Shown: in pieces, positions 51,815 to 60,393 of the stretch
How positions within the stretch are numbered: the stretch's first letter is position 1
Layout of the letters: each line of letters begins with the position of its first letter
Assembly: GCF_005877885.1 (NCBI RefSeq)
Contig: NZ_VCHY01000022.1
Location: forward strand, 54,347 to 118,346
Direction: 5' to 3'
Length of the DNA stretch: 64,000 bases
Source of the DNA: Labilibacter sediminis
Lineage (GTDB): Bacteria > Bacteroidota > Bacteroidia > Bacteroidales > Marinilabiliaceae
The notes under the pieces: model-generated
Told to the model about the DNA's origin: nothing
Databases searched by the model: none
Seen by the model: only the letters and a program-made list of their open reading frames with translations
Made by a program: the position numbers and the translations under genes

Positions 51815-54799
51815 TTATTGTTTCCCTAATGAGAAACCAGATATATTAAGTCCTAACAGAAACTCATGTTTATTTTTATTATAATTAACCAAACGGGCAT
51901 AACGGTATCCAACCGTAATAGGATATAAAAACCTAAATACGTGAACCTCACCTCTAAACTCTGCCCCAAAAGATTTATAGTTATTGACTCTGGTAAAGGA
52001 ATCCATACTATTTTCAAAAGTAATTTCCTCACTTGAACGTGAATAGTCAAAAAATAAATTACTGGTAATTCTTTTAAGATAAACCAGGCCTGGAACTGTT
52101 ACATCAGGATTCCATAAAGGAAATATATAATCTCCTTTAAAGGAATAAAGCTGGTCATTGTTATCACGGTCATACCCTCTCGGCAACGTAAACATATCGC
52201 TAAATTTGTAATTATTTACGTAAATAGAATCTCCTGCATATTCATCACCTTTTACTTTATACTGATAGTTATTATCTATACGAATAGAATGGTGTTTAAA
52301 AATTCCAGGAAAATAAAAGCGCGTTCTGACACCTGTTATACTACCTGCGTTAATTGTACCCCACGGCGTATTCTGATATTTTAATTCGAGCAACTGCCCC
52401 CAACGGGTAGTTACATCTCTTGATGATCGCTTTAAAAGATGGTGAAAGTACAATGAGTATTCCAATCCATTATAAGCATACTTAGGCTGTGTCGCGAATA
52501 GCTCAGAATCAACATAAACCAAGTCTCGGCCATCAAGCACATAGTTTAACCGATCAGTATCAAAAGCCGTACGGTGTTGCATAAAATAGTTCACCGATGG
52601 TTGCAACAAAGTTGAATACTTTCCTCGTGTTAAATTTAATGGAAGATTTGCTCCAAGCTCAATTTGAGTCAGCGAATACTTTTCTGTTTCCAAACTAAAA
52701 ATACCATTATCATCCTCATAGTACCCTTCGTAAACAAGCTGGTCACTTCCATGTTTAATTTCAAATTCTAAAACAGGATACCACCCGGTATACTTAAAAT
52801 TAAAATAGTATTTTTCATTGCTCATTTGAGGATCCAAATTTAATCCGAGAGCTGTTACTGCTGTACCTAATAAGTTTTGCGATACCGCAGACGCACCCCA
52901 ATTAACTTCGGCATCATTGACGTTTATAAAAGCCGGTGCCCAACTATGAAAATTAAATAAATTCCATTTTGAATACTTTTTCACCTCGTAGTCAGGCATA
53001 TCTGATATATTGGAGAAATCAGGAACGCCCTGTTCCTGTGATGCAATCTTTTGATGAAGTTTTAGTGAATGGTCTTTAACCTTTACAAGGGGTTCATTGG
53101 CAAAAGAATTCGCATCAGTTTTTACCAACTGGTATCCATCAGCAGAATACCTGCTATAAACAATTTCCTCTCCTCCCGAAATCAAATTCGCTCCGGTAGC
53201 ACCATATTTGGTTTGCGTTAGCTTTGTAATAGCCCCCGTATGTACATTAGCCGAATATATTTCATCAGTTCCACTATGGATTGAAGTATAAATAACCTCA
53301 TCCTTATTTCGCCATTTTGGCAATGAAATATCTGCATATGAATAATCAGTAATTGAACTCCACTCACGCGTATTCAGGTTGTATTGTACCAACGCCTTTC
53401 CCTGACCAGAAAGAGCTACACATACCACAGCATTTCCTTCTTTGTTCCATGAAGGCGTTAAAAGATAATCATTATTACCATGCTCAAACTCCTCAATGAG
53501 CTCTCCACTTTCTTTGTCAATTAATACTAGCCTGTAATGATTTATATTATTTGCGCTTACAGCTATTATTTTCTTGCCATCAGGACTAATAGCTGGAGAG
53601 AAATACCTGGACTTCTTCGTAATCTTTCTTACTTTGCCAGAAGAAATATCATAACACTTAATAACTGAATAAGCTCTGTTTTCCCATCGGGGATCTGGTT
53701 CAGTTTCTGCCCAACAAATAGTATTATCAGAATATGAAAATGGTTCATCTGACCGGTACCCCGGAATAAACAATGTTTTATAATTTCCTGCCCCATCAAC
53801 CTCTACAAAACGCTGAATCTCTCCAGGTCCGGAAAGTTGTGCAATATATTTCCCATCGCCTATAGAAACCGGATATTGAAAATTTAAATAGGACGTATTA
53901 ATGCTAGTTATTGGAGTATAATCTGTTTTCTCCGTCTTTGAATCCTGTTTAATCCATTCTTCATGCAAATAATAGAAAGTACTTTTATACAAAGATGATT
54001 TATCAATCTTTGATACTTTCATTTGTCCGTTATTAAAAGGAATAATGGTATGACTATTTCTTCCTGAATTTAATAAAGCATGCTCCCAAATTTCCGGTCC
54101 ATACCTCGACCTGGCTCCTGCCACCAATTGATAACCCATTTCGTAATGGTTAGGTACATAATGTTTATATGAACCAAAACTTGCCTTCTCATATGAGTAC
54201 AGTTCTTTATCCATAATTTGAGCGCGCATTCCCTGTTCAAACCAGGGAGAACGCCCTCTGCCGGCTGGTGTTAATGCTGTTTCTGCCGCAACGGCATCGC
54301 CCTCTAAAAACCACATGGGAACATACAAGCCCAATACTCCGCCAACAGCTTGTTCACCCAATATATAGGATAACATTCTTGTCAGGCCCGTATTTAATTT
54401 ATCAATTTGAACCACATGTCTAAACTCGTGAATAGCCAATTGTTGCAACCACTCAGTGGCATGCATGGTTTGATTAGGAGCAGCATATAACTCTATTCTT
54501 TTGGGCGCCCATGTCACAAATCCATTTGAATATGATGTTTCACTATGGACCAAAACATCTATTTTTTTAGGTTTATGATTGAGTGAATTACCTCCGTATT
54601 TATATACTTCTTCTAAAACCTTAGCTATATATTGTGCCTTTTCGGTAAATTCATCTGAAAACACTACCCTAAAGTTTGTTGTTTCAATTTTATTCCACTT
54701 TATACTTGCCGGATCTGATCCTGATAAATAAAACTGACCACTTAAAACCTGAGGAGCAAGCAAACTAATAAAAACGACTACAAAAAGATATTTTATCAT
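51815..54799 (-). CDS. Outer-membrane HExxH/beta-propeller/beta-barrel protein
   Basis: From ATG at 54799 (M-I-K-Y-L-F-V-V-V-F-I-S-L-L-A) a signal peptide leads into a 994-residue protein in three parts. An N-terminal peptidase-MA-like region carries H124-E-F-R-H128-V-V-Q, a good HExxH zinc motif. A TolB-like propeller of about residues 270-600 has repeated strands with D-G-K-K-I and W-N-K-E-G patterns. The last about 350 residues are alternating aromatic strands of an outer-membrane barrel. Proteins of this design are known in Bacteroidota and usually annotated as TolB-like; substrate and export role are unknown. The first reading-frame codon (TTG, 54808) is not the start. Confidence 0.82.
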   Translation of the reverse strand: MIKYLFVVVFISLLAPQVLSGQFYLSGSDPASIKWNKIETTNFRVVFSDEFTEKAQYIAKVLEEVYKYGGNSLNHKPKKIDVLVHSETSYSNGFVTWAPKRIELYAAPNQTMHATEWLQQLAIHEFRHVVQIDKLNTGLTRMLSYILGEQAVGGVLGLYVPMWFLEGDAVAAETALTPAGRGRSPWFEQGMRAQIMDKELYSYEKASFGSYKHYVPNHYEMGYQLVAGARSRYGPEIWEHALLNSGRNSHTIIPFNNGQMKVSKIDKSSLYKSTFYYLHEEWIKQDSKTEKTDYTPITSINTSYLNFQYPVSIGDGKYIAQLSGPGEIQRFVEVDGAGNYKTLFIPGYRSDEPFSYSDNTICWAETEPDPRWENRAYSVIKCYDISSGKVRKITKKSRYFSPAISPDGKKIIAVSANNINHYRLVLIDKESGELIEEFEHGNNDYLLTPSWNKEGNAVVCVALSGQGKALVQYNLNTREWSSITDYSYADISLPKWRNKDEVIYTSIHSGTDEIYSANVHTGAITKLTQTKYGATGANLISGGEEIVYSRYSADGYQLVKTDANSFANEPLVKVKDHSLKLHQKIASQEQGVPDFSNISDMPDYEVKKYSKWNLFNFHSWAPAFINVNDAEVNWGASAVSQNLLGTAVTALGLNLDPQMSNEKYYFNFKYTGWYPVLEFEIKHGSDQLVYEGYYEDDNGIFSLETEKYSLTQIELGANLPLNLTRGKYSTLLQPSVNYFMQHRTAFDTDRLNYVLDGRDLVYVDSELFATQPKYAYNGLEYSLYFHHLLKRSSRDVTTRWGQLLELKYQNTPWGTINAGSITGVRTRFYFPGIFKHHSIRIDNNYQYKVKGDEYAGDSIYVNNYKFSDMFTLPRGYDRDNNDQLYSFKGDYIFPLWNPDVTVPGLVYLKRITSNLFFDYSRSSEEITFENSMDSFTRVNNYKSFGAEFRGEVHVFRFLYPITVGYRYARLVNYNKNKHEFLLGLNISGFSLGKQ

Positions 54800-54860
54800 T
54801 GGAAACAAATCGGTTTTAACCTATAAAGATTCACAGTATCTGCAAGAAAAACACTTCTCA

Positions 54861-55298
54861 TTATTCTTTGTTTTCTATGCCTTTTTTAATCTTAAATTTT
54901 ACACCCGCACGCTTTACTAAAAAATATGTAAGTCCCAAAGCCAGAATCATAACCGACAGACTAATTAATTCGCTATGGCTGTTTTTTGAAAAATCCCAGA
55001 CAATTACCTTACGGGAGATTGCTATTATTGCAACTAAAATAACCAACTCAACATGAACCACATCATTTTTAAGATAAGCCTTTATAGTTTCTAATAACTC
55101 TAAGCCAATTAAAAGAATCAGAAACAGACTAAATAAATCCATCAACCTGGCTGATTCGATAACAAAAATAGGCGGAGTTACCAAAGTCTTATGTATTTCA
55201 TATACAATATCAACAAATGCAAACAAGAGCATAAATGACAAGGCAATTAAAACTCCACAAATTAAAAACTTCTCAATATACTTTATTATTTTTTCCAT
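54861..55298 (-). CDS. PsiE-family membrane protein
   Basis: This 145-residue protein has four hydrophobic segments (about 12-32, 50-68, 82-95 and 112-128), the motif V-I-E-S-A-R-L-M-D-L-F-S-L-F-L-I-L-L-I-G-L-E-L-L-E-T-I-K-x-Y-L, and H-V-E-L-V-I-L-V-A-I-I-A-I-S-R-K-V-I-V-W-D-F. These are the marks of the phosphate-starvation-inducible PsiE family, function unknown. The gene is monocistronic, on the minus strand, upstream of the large outer-membrane protein gene by 62 bases. Confidence 0.88.
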   Translation of the reverse strand: MEKIIKYIEKFLICGVLIALSFMLLFAFVDIVYEIHKTLVTPPIFVIESARLMDLFSLFLILLIGLELLETIKAYLKNDVVHVELVILVAIIAISRKVIVWDFSKNSHSELISLSVMILALGLTYFLVKRAGVKFKIKKGIENKE

Positions 55299-55632
55299 AT
55301 TCAGGTTAGTTAATTCATATAATATGGATCTATTACATAAGCTCCCATATCAAATTTTCTTAATTATTTAGATTTAAATATTTAGCAAGCCCCAATATTA
55401 ACAATTAATTATGACACACTGAATATTTCAAAAGCATTAAACTCGTTTAATTGTTTTAGGCTTTTATCTCTATTACACTAATAAATTAATCTATATCGTG
55501 ACCATTATTTTATTAATTTGAAATTATAAACATGTAAAAATTACTTTTTAAATAATTCCAGATTACACATCCACTAAAACGGTATTTTATTAAATTCACA
55601 TCTGGTTTAATATGAAACTCACTTCTTAAGCA
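55299..55632. other. Divergent intergenic region (334 bases)
   Basis: The space between the PsiE-family and GH13 genes is very AT-rich. I see no consensus promoter, hairpin or repeat copy in it, though both genes must be controlled from here. Confidence 0.4.
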
Positions 55633-57318
55633 ATGGATAAAATAATTATATATCAAGTTCTTACACGATTATTCGGCAACAAAAACCAAACAAACAAAAA
55701 GAATGGTTCTATTGAAGAAAATGGTTGCGGCAAACTGAATGACTTCACTCCGAAAGCTTTGCAGGAAATTAAGGCACTTGGTATTTCACACATCTGGTAT
55801 ACAGGCATTATTGAACACGCTATTACTACCGATTATAGTCAATATAATATTTCGAGTGATTTTCCGGAAGTAGTTAAAGGCAAGGCAGGTTCACCATATG
55901 CCATTAAGGATTACTATGATGTAAATCCCGATTTAGCCACTGATGTGCCAAACAGAATACAGGAGTTTGAACAGTTAGTTGAAAGGACACACAATGAAAA
56001 CCTAAAAGTAATCATTGATTTTGTACCTAATCATTTGGCTCGCCATTATGTTTCTGACAGCAAACCTGAAGGCTCAGTTGATTTTGGCTTTAATGATAAT
56101 GTTAATGTTCGATTTAATCGCGACAACAACTTTTATTATATTCCCGGTAAGGATTTTGACGGCCCTGTCACTCCAAAAGGTTCTAAACATTTAATTGAAA
56201 GTCCGGCAAAAGTTACCGGAAACGATTGCTTATCTGCCAAGCCCGGTATACACGATTGGTACGAAACTGTTAAGCTAAATTATGGTGTTGACATCTTTAA
56301 TGACACTAAACATTTTGATCCTATCCCAGATACCTGGCTAAAAATGTTGGATGTATTACACTATTGGTCTGCCAAAAAAATTGATGGTTTTAGATGCGAC
56401 ATGGCAGAAATGGTACCAGTTGAATTTTGGAACTGGGTCATCCCTAAAGTAAAAGAAAAGTACCCGCACATATTATTTATTGCCGAAGTATATAACCCAA
56501 ACTTATACCGTCAATACATCACTTATGGCGGTTTTGACTTTTTATACGATAAAGTAGGTTTATACGATACGCTAAAAGCTATTATTCAGGGACATGAAAA
56601 ACCAAAGGCCATTACGAGAGCCTGGGATATTCTCAATGGAATTCACCAACACATGCTGTTTTTCCTCGAAAACCACGATGAACAGCGAATTGCCTCCACA
56701 TTTTTTGCAGGGGAAGCTAAAAAGGCCATTCCGGCTATGATTGTTTCCGGCGCCATGTACTCCAATCCTCTTATGTTGTACTTTGGTCAGGAATTAGGTG
56801 AACCCGGCATGGATGAAGAAGGTTTCAGCGGTTTAGATGGCAGAACTACCATTTTTGACTATTGGGGAGTAGAACTGTACCAGAAATGGATAAATAATGG
56901 TAAATACAATAATGAATTACTTTCCGAAGAAGCATTAAACCTCAGAAACTGGCATAAAAACTTTTTAAATATTTTGAATCGATATGATGCCATTAAATTG
57001 GGTAAGTTTTACGATTTAATGTGGAGTAATGAAGACAATGATACCTTTGACAGTTCAAAATTATACACCTTTCTTCGCTTTTATAACGATGAAATTATTT
57101 TTGTGGTAGTTAACTTCTCCGGTGAAAAATTAAAGTGTCGGGTTAAAATTCCAGCTCACGCTTTCTTTACCATGGGCACCGAAAGCAAGAAGTACTTAAA
57201 AGGAATTGATTTATTAGGTGGCAAAAATAAAATTAGCTTCCCACAGGAGGTGGCCATAACAAATGGAGTTGGTGTAAAAATCCCCCCATATTCAGGTCGG
57301 ATATATCAATTAAAATAA
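55633..57318 (+). CDS. Cytoplasmic GH13 alpha-amylase-family enzyme
   Basis: The 561-residue protein has no signal peptide. The (beta/alpha)8 catalytic residues are present: D256 nucleophile in D-G-F-R-C-D-M-A-E-M, E285 acid/base in L-F-I-A-E-V-Y-N-P and D349 in L-E-N-H-D349-E-Q-R-I-A. The first conserved region is D-F-V-P-N-H-L-A-R-H (about 129-138). A domain B loop and a C-terminal sandwich domain follow. Such enzymes act on maltodextrin or alpha-glucans; the exact activity cannot be read. The first residues, M-D-K-I-I-I-Y-Q-V-L-T-R-L-F-G, match a Bacteroidota subgroup of intracellular amylases. A short unknown gene follows by 190 bases. Confidence 0.92.
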   Translation: MDKIIIYQVLTRLFGNKNQTNKKNGSIEENGCGKLNDFTPKALQEIKALGISHIWYTGIIEHAITTDYSQYNISSDFPEVVKGKAGSPYAIKDYYDVNPDLATDVPNRIQEFEQLVERTHNENLKVIIDFVPNHLARHYVSDSKPEGSVDFGFNDNVNVRFNRDNNFYYIPGKDFDGPVTPKGSKHLIESPAKVTGNDCLSAKPGIHDWYETVKLNYGVDIFNDTKHFDPIPDTWLKMLDVLHYWSAKKIDGFRCDMAEMVPVEFWNWVIPKVKEKYPHILFIAEVYNPNLYRQYITYGGFDFLYDKVGLYDTLKAIIQGHEKPKAITRAWDILNGIHQHMLFFLENHDEQRIASTFFAGEAKKAIPAMIVSGAMYSNPLMLYFGQELGEPGMDEEGFSGLDGRTTIFDYWGVELYQKWINNGKYNNELLSEEALNLRNWHKNFLNILNRYDAIKLGKFYDLMWSNEDNDTFDSSKLYTFLRFYNDEIIFVVVNFSGEKLKCRVKIPAHAFFTMGTESKKYLKGIDLLGGKNKISFPQEVAITNGVGVKIPPYSGRIYQLK

Positions 57319-57429
57319 ATTGTTTCTCACATTTCCATTACAGAAAAATCATCTCTTTTGTGAGGCATAAATATCCATATCTTATGCGATATTCAATTTT
57401 TATACAATCTAAATTGCATGTTAATACAA

Positions 57430-57479
57430 AAATACTCTTTTAAAAGCAATTCATTATCTGTATCTTAAAAGGAGTATTT
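57430..57479 (+). promoter_or_regulatory. Inverted repeat in the leader of the 108-aa gene
   Basis: AAATACTCTTTTAA (57430-57443) is mirrored by TTAAAAGGAGTATTT (57465-57479), perfect except for one bulged G, around a 21-base loop. It ends 27 bases before the chosen ATG. It could be an operator dyad or a leader hairpin. Confidence 0.45.
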
Positions 57480-57506
57480 GTTAACTAATTTATGGAGGAT
57501 AACTAT

Positions 57507-57833
57507 ATGTCGAAAGTTGATTTTGCATTTAATATTTCATTAGATGACAAGGAGTTTATTCAAGTAGGCGATCATATCTACACTACTCATGAATCTCTAA
57601 ACAGAGAACAACCAAGTATCCATTTTATCGGCACCAAATGCCTAAGCATTCTTAAAAGCTTTGAAGGCCGATTAACTCACAAAATTATCAGCGAGTGGTT
57701 GTTATTATCAAAAGCGCTTGATCAAACCTGCAGTTATAGCAATAGATGGGATGATTACAAGATTCTTGAAGAACTCATTAGGGGGGAAGAGCATCCGGTA
57801 TCATGGTATGTACACAACTGCTCCGTTGCCTAA
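57507..57833 (+). CDS. Conserved-looking protein of unknown function (108 aa)
   Basis: From ATG at 57507 (M-S-K-V-D-F-A-F-N-I-S-L) the soluble 108-residue protein has no signal or membrane segment and no motif I recognise. Two cysteine-containing stretches occur (T-K-C-L-S-I-L, V-H-N-C-S-V-A at the end). The start is chosen because GGAGG lies eight bases upstream, a rare clear Shine-Dalgarno in this window; an ATG at 57492 in the same frame would place that sequence inside the coding region. The stop TAA begins the second heptamer array. Confidence 0.6.
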   Translation: MSKVDFAFNISLDDKEFIQVGDHIYTTHESLNREQPSIHFIGTKCLSILKSFEGRLTHKIISEWLLLSKALDQTCSYSNRWDDYKILEELIRGEEHPVSWYVHNCSVA

Positions 57834-57897
57834 CAATGATCAGTCATCAATGATCAGTTAACAGTAGTCGATTTGATAACTGAAAACTGTTAACTGA
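57834..57897. repeat. Heptamer array forming a hairpin, locus 2
   Basis: Units CAATGAT, CAGTCAT, CAATGAT, CAGTTAA and CAGTAG are followed by a short turn and then the complementary series ATAACTG, AAAACTG, TTAACTG. As at 35244, it begins at the stop codon of a plus-strand gene and ends one base from the stop codon of a minus-strand gene. Arms such as CAGTTAA/TTAACTG pair perfectly, making it a likely shared terminator. Confidence 0.78.
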
Positions 57898-57898
57898 A

Positions 57899-59185
57899 CT
57901 ACATGGGCTCTGTACCTAAGGGCCCCTTACTAAGTTGTATTACGGTAATTTCTGGCGGCATACCAATGCGTGCAGGCATCCCCAGAAAGCCTAAACCGCG
58001 ATTAACATACATGTACTGGTTATTATTCTGATATAATCCATCCCAGCGCTTAAACTTATATTTTGCCGGACTCCATTTAAACCCTCCCCAATCAATTCCA
58101 AACTGCATACCATGGGTATGTCCGGCCAGCGTAAGATCAAAGTTTGTTTTACCAATCACTTCTGCATCCCAATGATCCGGATCGTGAGATAAAAGAACCT
58201 TAAACGGAAATGACTCGGTTCCGGCCATTGCTTTTTTAAGGTTACCATACCTTGGAAATGGATCATGTCCCCAGTTTTCAACACCTGTGATGGCAATTTC
58301 TTCATTATCTATTTCAACAGAAACTGACTGGTCACGAAGTAATCTAAATCCAAAGTTTTTATGTGCATCAACAATTCCCTGAAAATTCTTTGCTTTAGCC
58401 TCTGGAGAACTCCAATCAGTATAATCACCATAATCATGATTTCCTAATATAGAAAACTTACCATACTTAGCCTTTAACTGCTTAAATACTCTATCCCAGC
58501 CATGCGTTTCTTCAGCAAAATTATTAACTAAATCTCCGGTAAAAAATATTACATCAGCATGCTCTTCATTTATAATATCTACAATTCCTTCCAGCTTATG
58601 ATAGTTGCTGGAAAACGATCCTAAATGAATATCTGAGATATGAACAATCTTAAAGCCATCAAACGAGGACGGCAGATTAGGATAACTAATACGTTGATGG
58701 CGGGTAAAAAATGCAAAACGACCTTTATGCATACCAAAGAGTAATGACACAAATGGTGCGGTCGCGAAAATAATTCCTACCTGACTTAAGAACTTAGCCC
58801 TGGAAATCCGGGGATATCTAATGGTTGTTTGCTCTTTGGAGTATTTTTTATTTTGCCATCCACTAATCAATTTCGAAAGCAAATGAATAATAGCATAATA
58901 TAAAATGTAAACCAACTTTGGAATGTAAATCAATATAAACAGACCATTTGCGGCCATAAACCAAATATAGAATACAGGAGATGATGCTGAACGAATTTGC
59001 AGAACTAAAATGAGATAAGACAGAATCTCAAATATCGGAATAACCCGAAATAATGTAACACTTAACCAACGATACTTCTTTGCCGTATCTTCTTTCACCT
59101 CTCTTTTCCAGATCCAATGACCTAAAAAATCAACAACCAATACAAAAACGACTACAAATAAAAAAACTGAAATTGTTAGCTTCAT
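57899..59185 (-). CDS. Membrane-bound metallophosphoesterase (YkuE/YaeI-like)
   Basis: The first about 145 residues contain four hydrophobic segments (about 3-17, 50-64, 70-100 and 135-150). The calcineurin-like domain follows with all metal-binding motifs: K-I-V-H-I-S-D-I-H-L-G (D-x-H), F-F-T-G-D-L-V-N-N (G-D), I-L-G-N-H-D-Y (G-N-H-D), L-L-S-H-D-P-D (H) and A-G-H-T-H-G-M (G-H-T-H). Some relatives cleave UDP-diacylglucosamine or other phosphate esters; the substrate is not predictable. Its 428-residue length fits the membrane-anchored subgroup. Confidence 0.92.
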   Translation of the reverse strand: MKLTISVFLFVVVFVLVVDFLGHWIWKREVKEDTAKKYRWLSVTLFRVIPIFEILSYLILVLQIRSASSPVFYIWFMAANGLFILIYIPKLVYILYYAIIHLLSKLISGWQNKKYSKEQTTIRYPRISRAKFLSQVGIIFATAPFVSLLFGMHKGRFAFFTRHQRISYPNLPSSFDGFKIVHISDIHLGSFSSNYHKLEGIVDIINEEHADVIFFTGDLVNNFAEETHGWDRVFKQLKAKYGKFSILGNHDYGDYTDWSSPEAKAKNFQGIVDAHKNFGFRLLRDQSVSVEIDNEEIAITGVENWGHDPFPRYGNLKKAMAGTESFPFKVLLSHDPDHWDAEVIGKTNFDLTLAGHTHGMQFGIDWGGFKWSPAKYKFKRWDGLYQNNNQYMYVNRGLGFLGMPARIGMPPEITVIQLSKGPLGTEPM

Positions 59186-59342
59186 ATATACATTTATAGA
59201 TTCCCCACTATCACTCTCATTGTAAACCTTTGAGTTTTACAATCATGCAATATTACGCAATTAAAAGGTATTAGTTATATAATAAAGGTTAAAAAACGAA
59301 TTGACCATTTTGTTCAAAATCATGCGATCTCTTACTTTAAGC

Positions 59343-59370
59343 AAAAAAAGAGATGCTATTACCACATCTC
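59343..59370 (-). terminator. Rho-independent terminator beyond element E
   Basis: On the minus strand GAGATG and CATCTC flank a 9-base loop and are followed by T7. The T9SS cargo gene at 59576 has no terminator before element E, so its message probably includes the element and ends here. Confidence 0.75.
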
Positions 59371-59372
59371 CC

Positions 59373-59548
59373 TTAAACCCGAAATATGCATTAGAAAATC
59401 TATTACACATTGAAATTCCTTCAAAACAAGTCACTTCGTTACTTTACCTCAACTCACCAGAACGATATTATGCCTCGTTTCAGTAAAGTCTTGTTTTATT
59501 GCACTTTCAATCCTCATCGCGAAGTACTAATACATAATGCGGGTTAAA
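59373..59548 (+). repeat. Dispersed palindromic element, copy E
   Basis: This 176-bp copy has ends TTAAACCCGAAATATGCATT and ACATAATGCGGGTTAAA. It lies between a terminator and the stop codon of the T9SS cargo gene (27 bases away), in the same orientation relative to that gene as copies A and B to theirs. Confidence 0.9.
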
Positions 59549-59575
59549 ATAATTTACACTAATACTATGATAACT

Positions 59576-60313
59576 TTAATTCACCATCCACTTGTATATA
59601 TATTCATTATTACCTTGTTTTACATTAACCAGATATAAACCTGATACAAAATTGTTTTCCACATAAAACTCTGATTGTTTATATTCTTTTTGGAATTTAA
59701 GAGTTCCACCTACATTATAAACTCTCACGATTGAAGCTTCAACAGAATTGGTCTTTATTAGAAGTGTCATTCCTTTTTGAACAAATTGAACATTCTCATC
59801 TTCTACACCATTTACAGACGTAGGGGAAGTAATAACAAAAGATATTTCTAAAGGCTCTTCACCTTCAATAGGAATTTGAAGATTATCTGTTAGAGTAGCC
59901 TTAATTCTATAATTCCCAGGTACTGGTGGTGGAGCCAAAATGCTTTGGTTTTCTACATCGTCATTCCAACTATCATAAGAGTGGTTTGGAGTAGAAGCTA
60001 CACTTGTGAAGCAAGTAATTGGATTTGAGAACCTACTCTTACTCCAGTAAGGATTAGTATCTTCATCTTTGTATAGCTCAACAGTAATCCGGTAATTTGT
60101 TATGGACTCAGGATCTGTTATTATTTTTAAATTAATTCCTTCCCAATAAGATACTTCCTCTGTAGTTCCGTTGGTCAAAGCTCCAGCATAGATATCTGAT
60201 GCTGCATCAATTATCTGCACATGAAGTAAATCAGGGTGCTGAGCTATTAATGATACACTTGTCATTAACAATGTAATTAGTGTCATTAATAATCTTGAGT
60301 AATTTTGTTTCAT
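59576..60313 (-). CDS. Small T9SS cargo protein with PPxP-rich domain
   Basis: A signal peptide (M-K-Q-N-Y-S-R-L-L-M-T-L-I-T-L-L-M-T-S-V-S-L-I-A-Q) starts a 245-residue protein. The middle is beta-rich, with a stretch A-P-P-P-V-P-G-N-Y-R-I-K-A-T-L (about 128-142) like an immunoglobulin-type sandwich. The final 75 residues are a type A sorting domain: V-R-V-Y-N-V-G-G-T-L, E-Y-K-Q-S-E-F, F-V-S-G-L-Y-L-V-N-V-K, ending I-Y-K-W-M-V-N. It is predicted to be secreted through the type IX system; the function of the passenger is unknown. It is next to a sulfatase gene on the same strand (80 bases). Confidence 0.82.
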   Translation of the reverse strand: MKQNYSRLLMTLITLLMTSVSLIAQHPDLLHVQIIDAASDIYAGALTNGTTEEVSYWEGINLKIITDPESITNYRITVELYKDEDTNPYWSKSRFSNPITCFTSVASTPNHSYDSWNDDVENQSILAPPPVPGNYRIKATLTDNLQIPIEGEEPLEISFVITSPTSVNGVEDENVQFVQKGMTLLIKTNSVEASIVRVYNVGGTLKFQKEYKQSEFYVENNFVSGLYLVNVKQGNNEYIYKWMVN

Positions 60314-60393
60314 TAACGTAGGTATTAAAGGTTAAGTATGTATTTAATAACCTGACAGACCCTTATGGTCTGTCAGATATACTTTTTTTGAAT

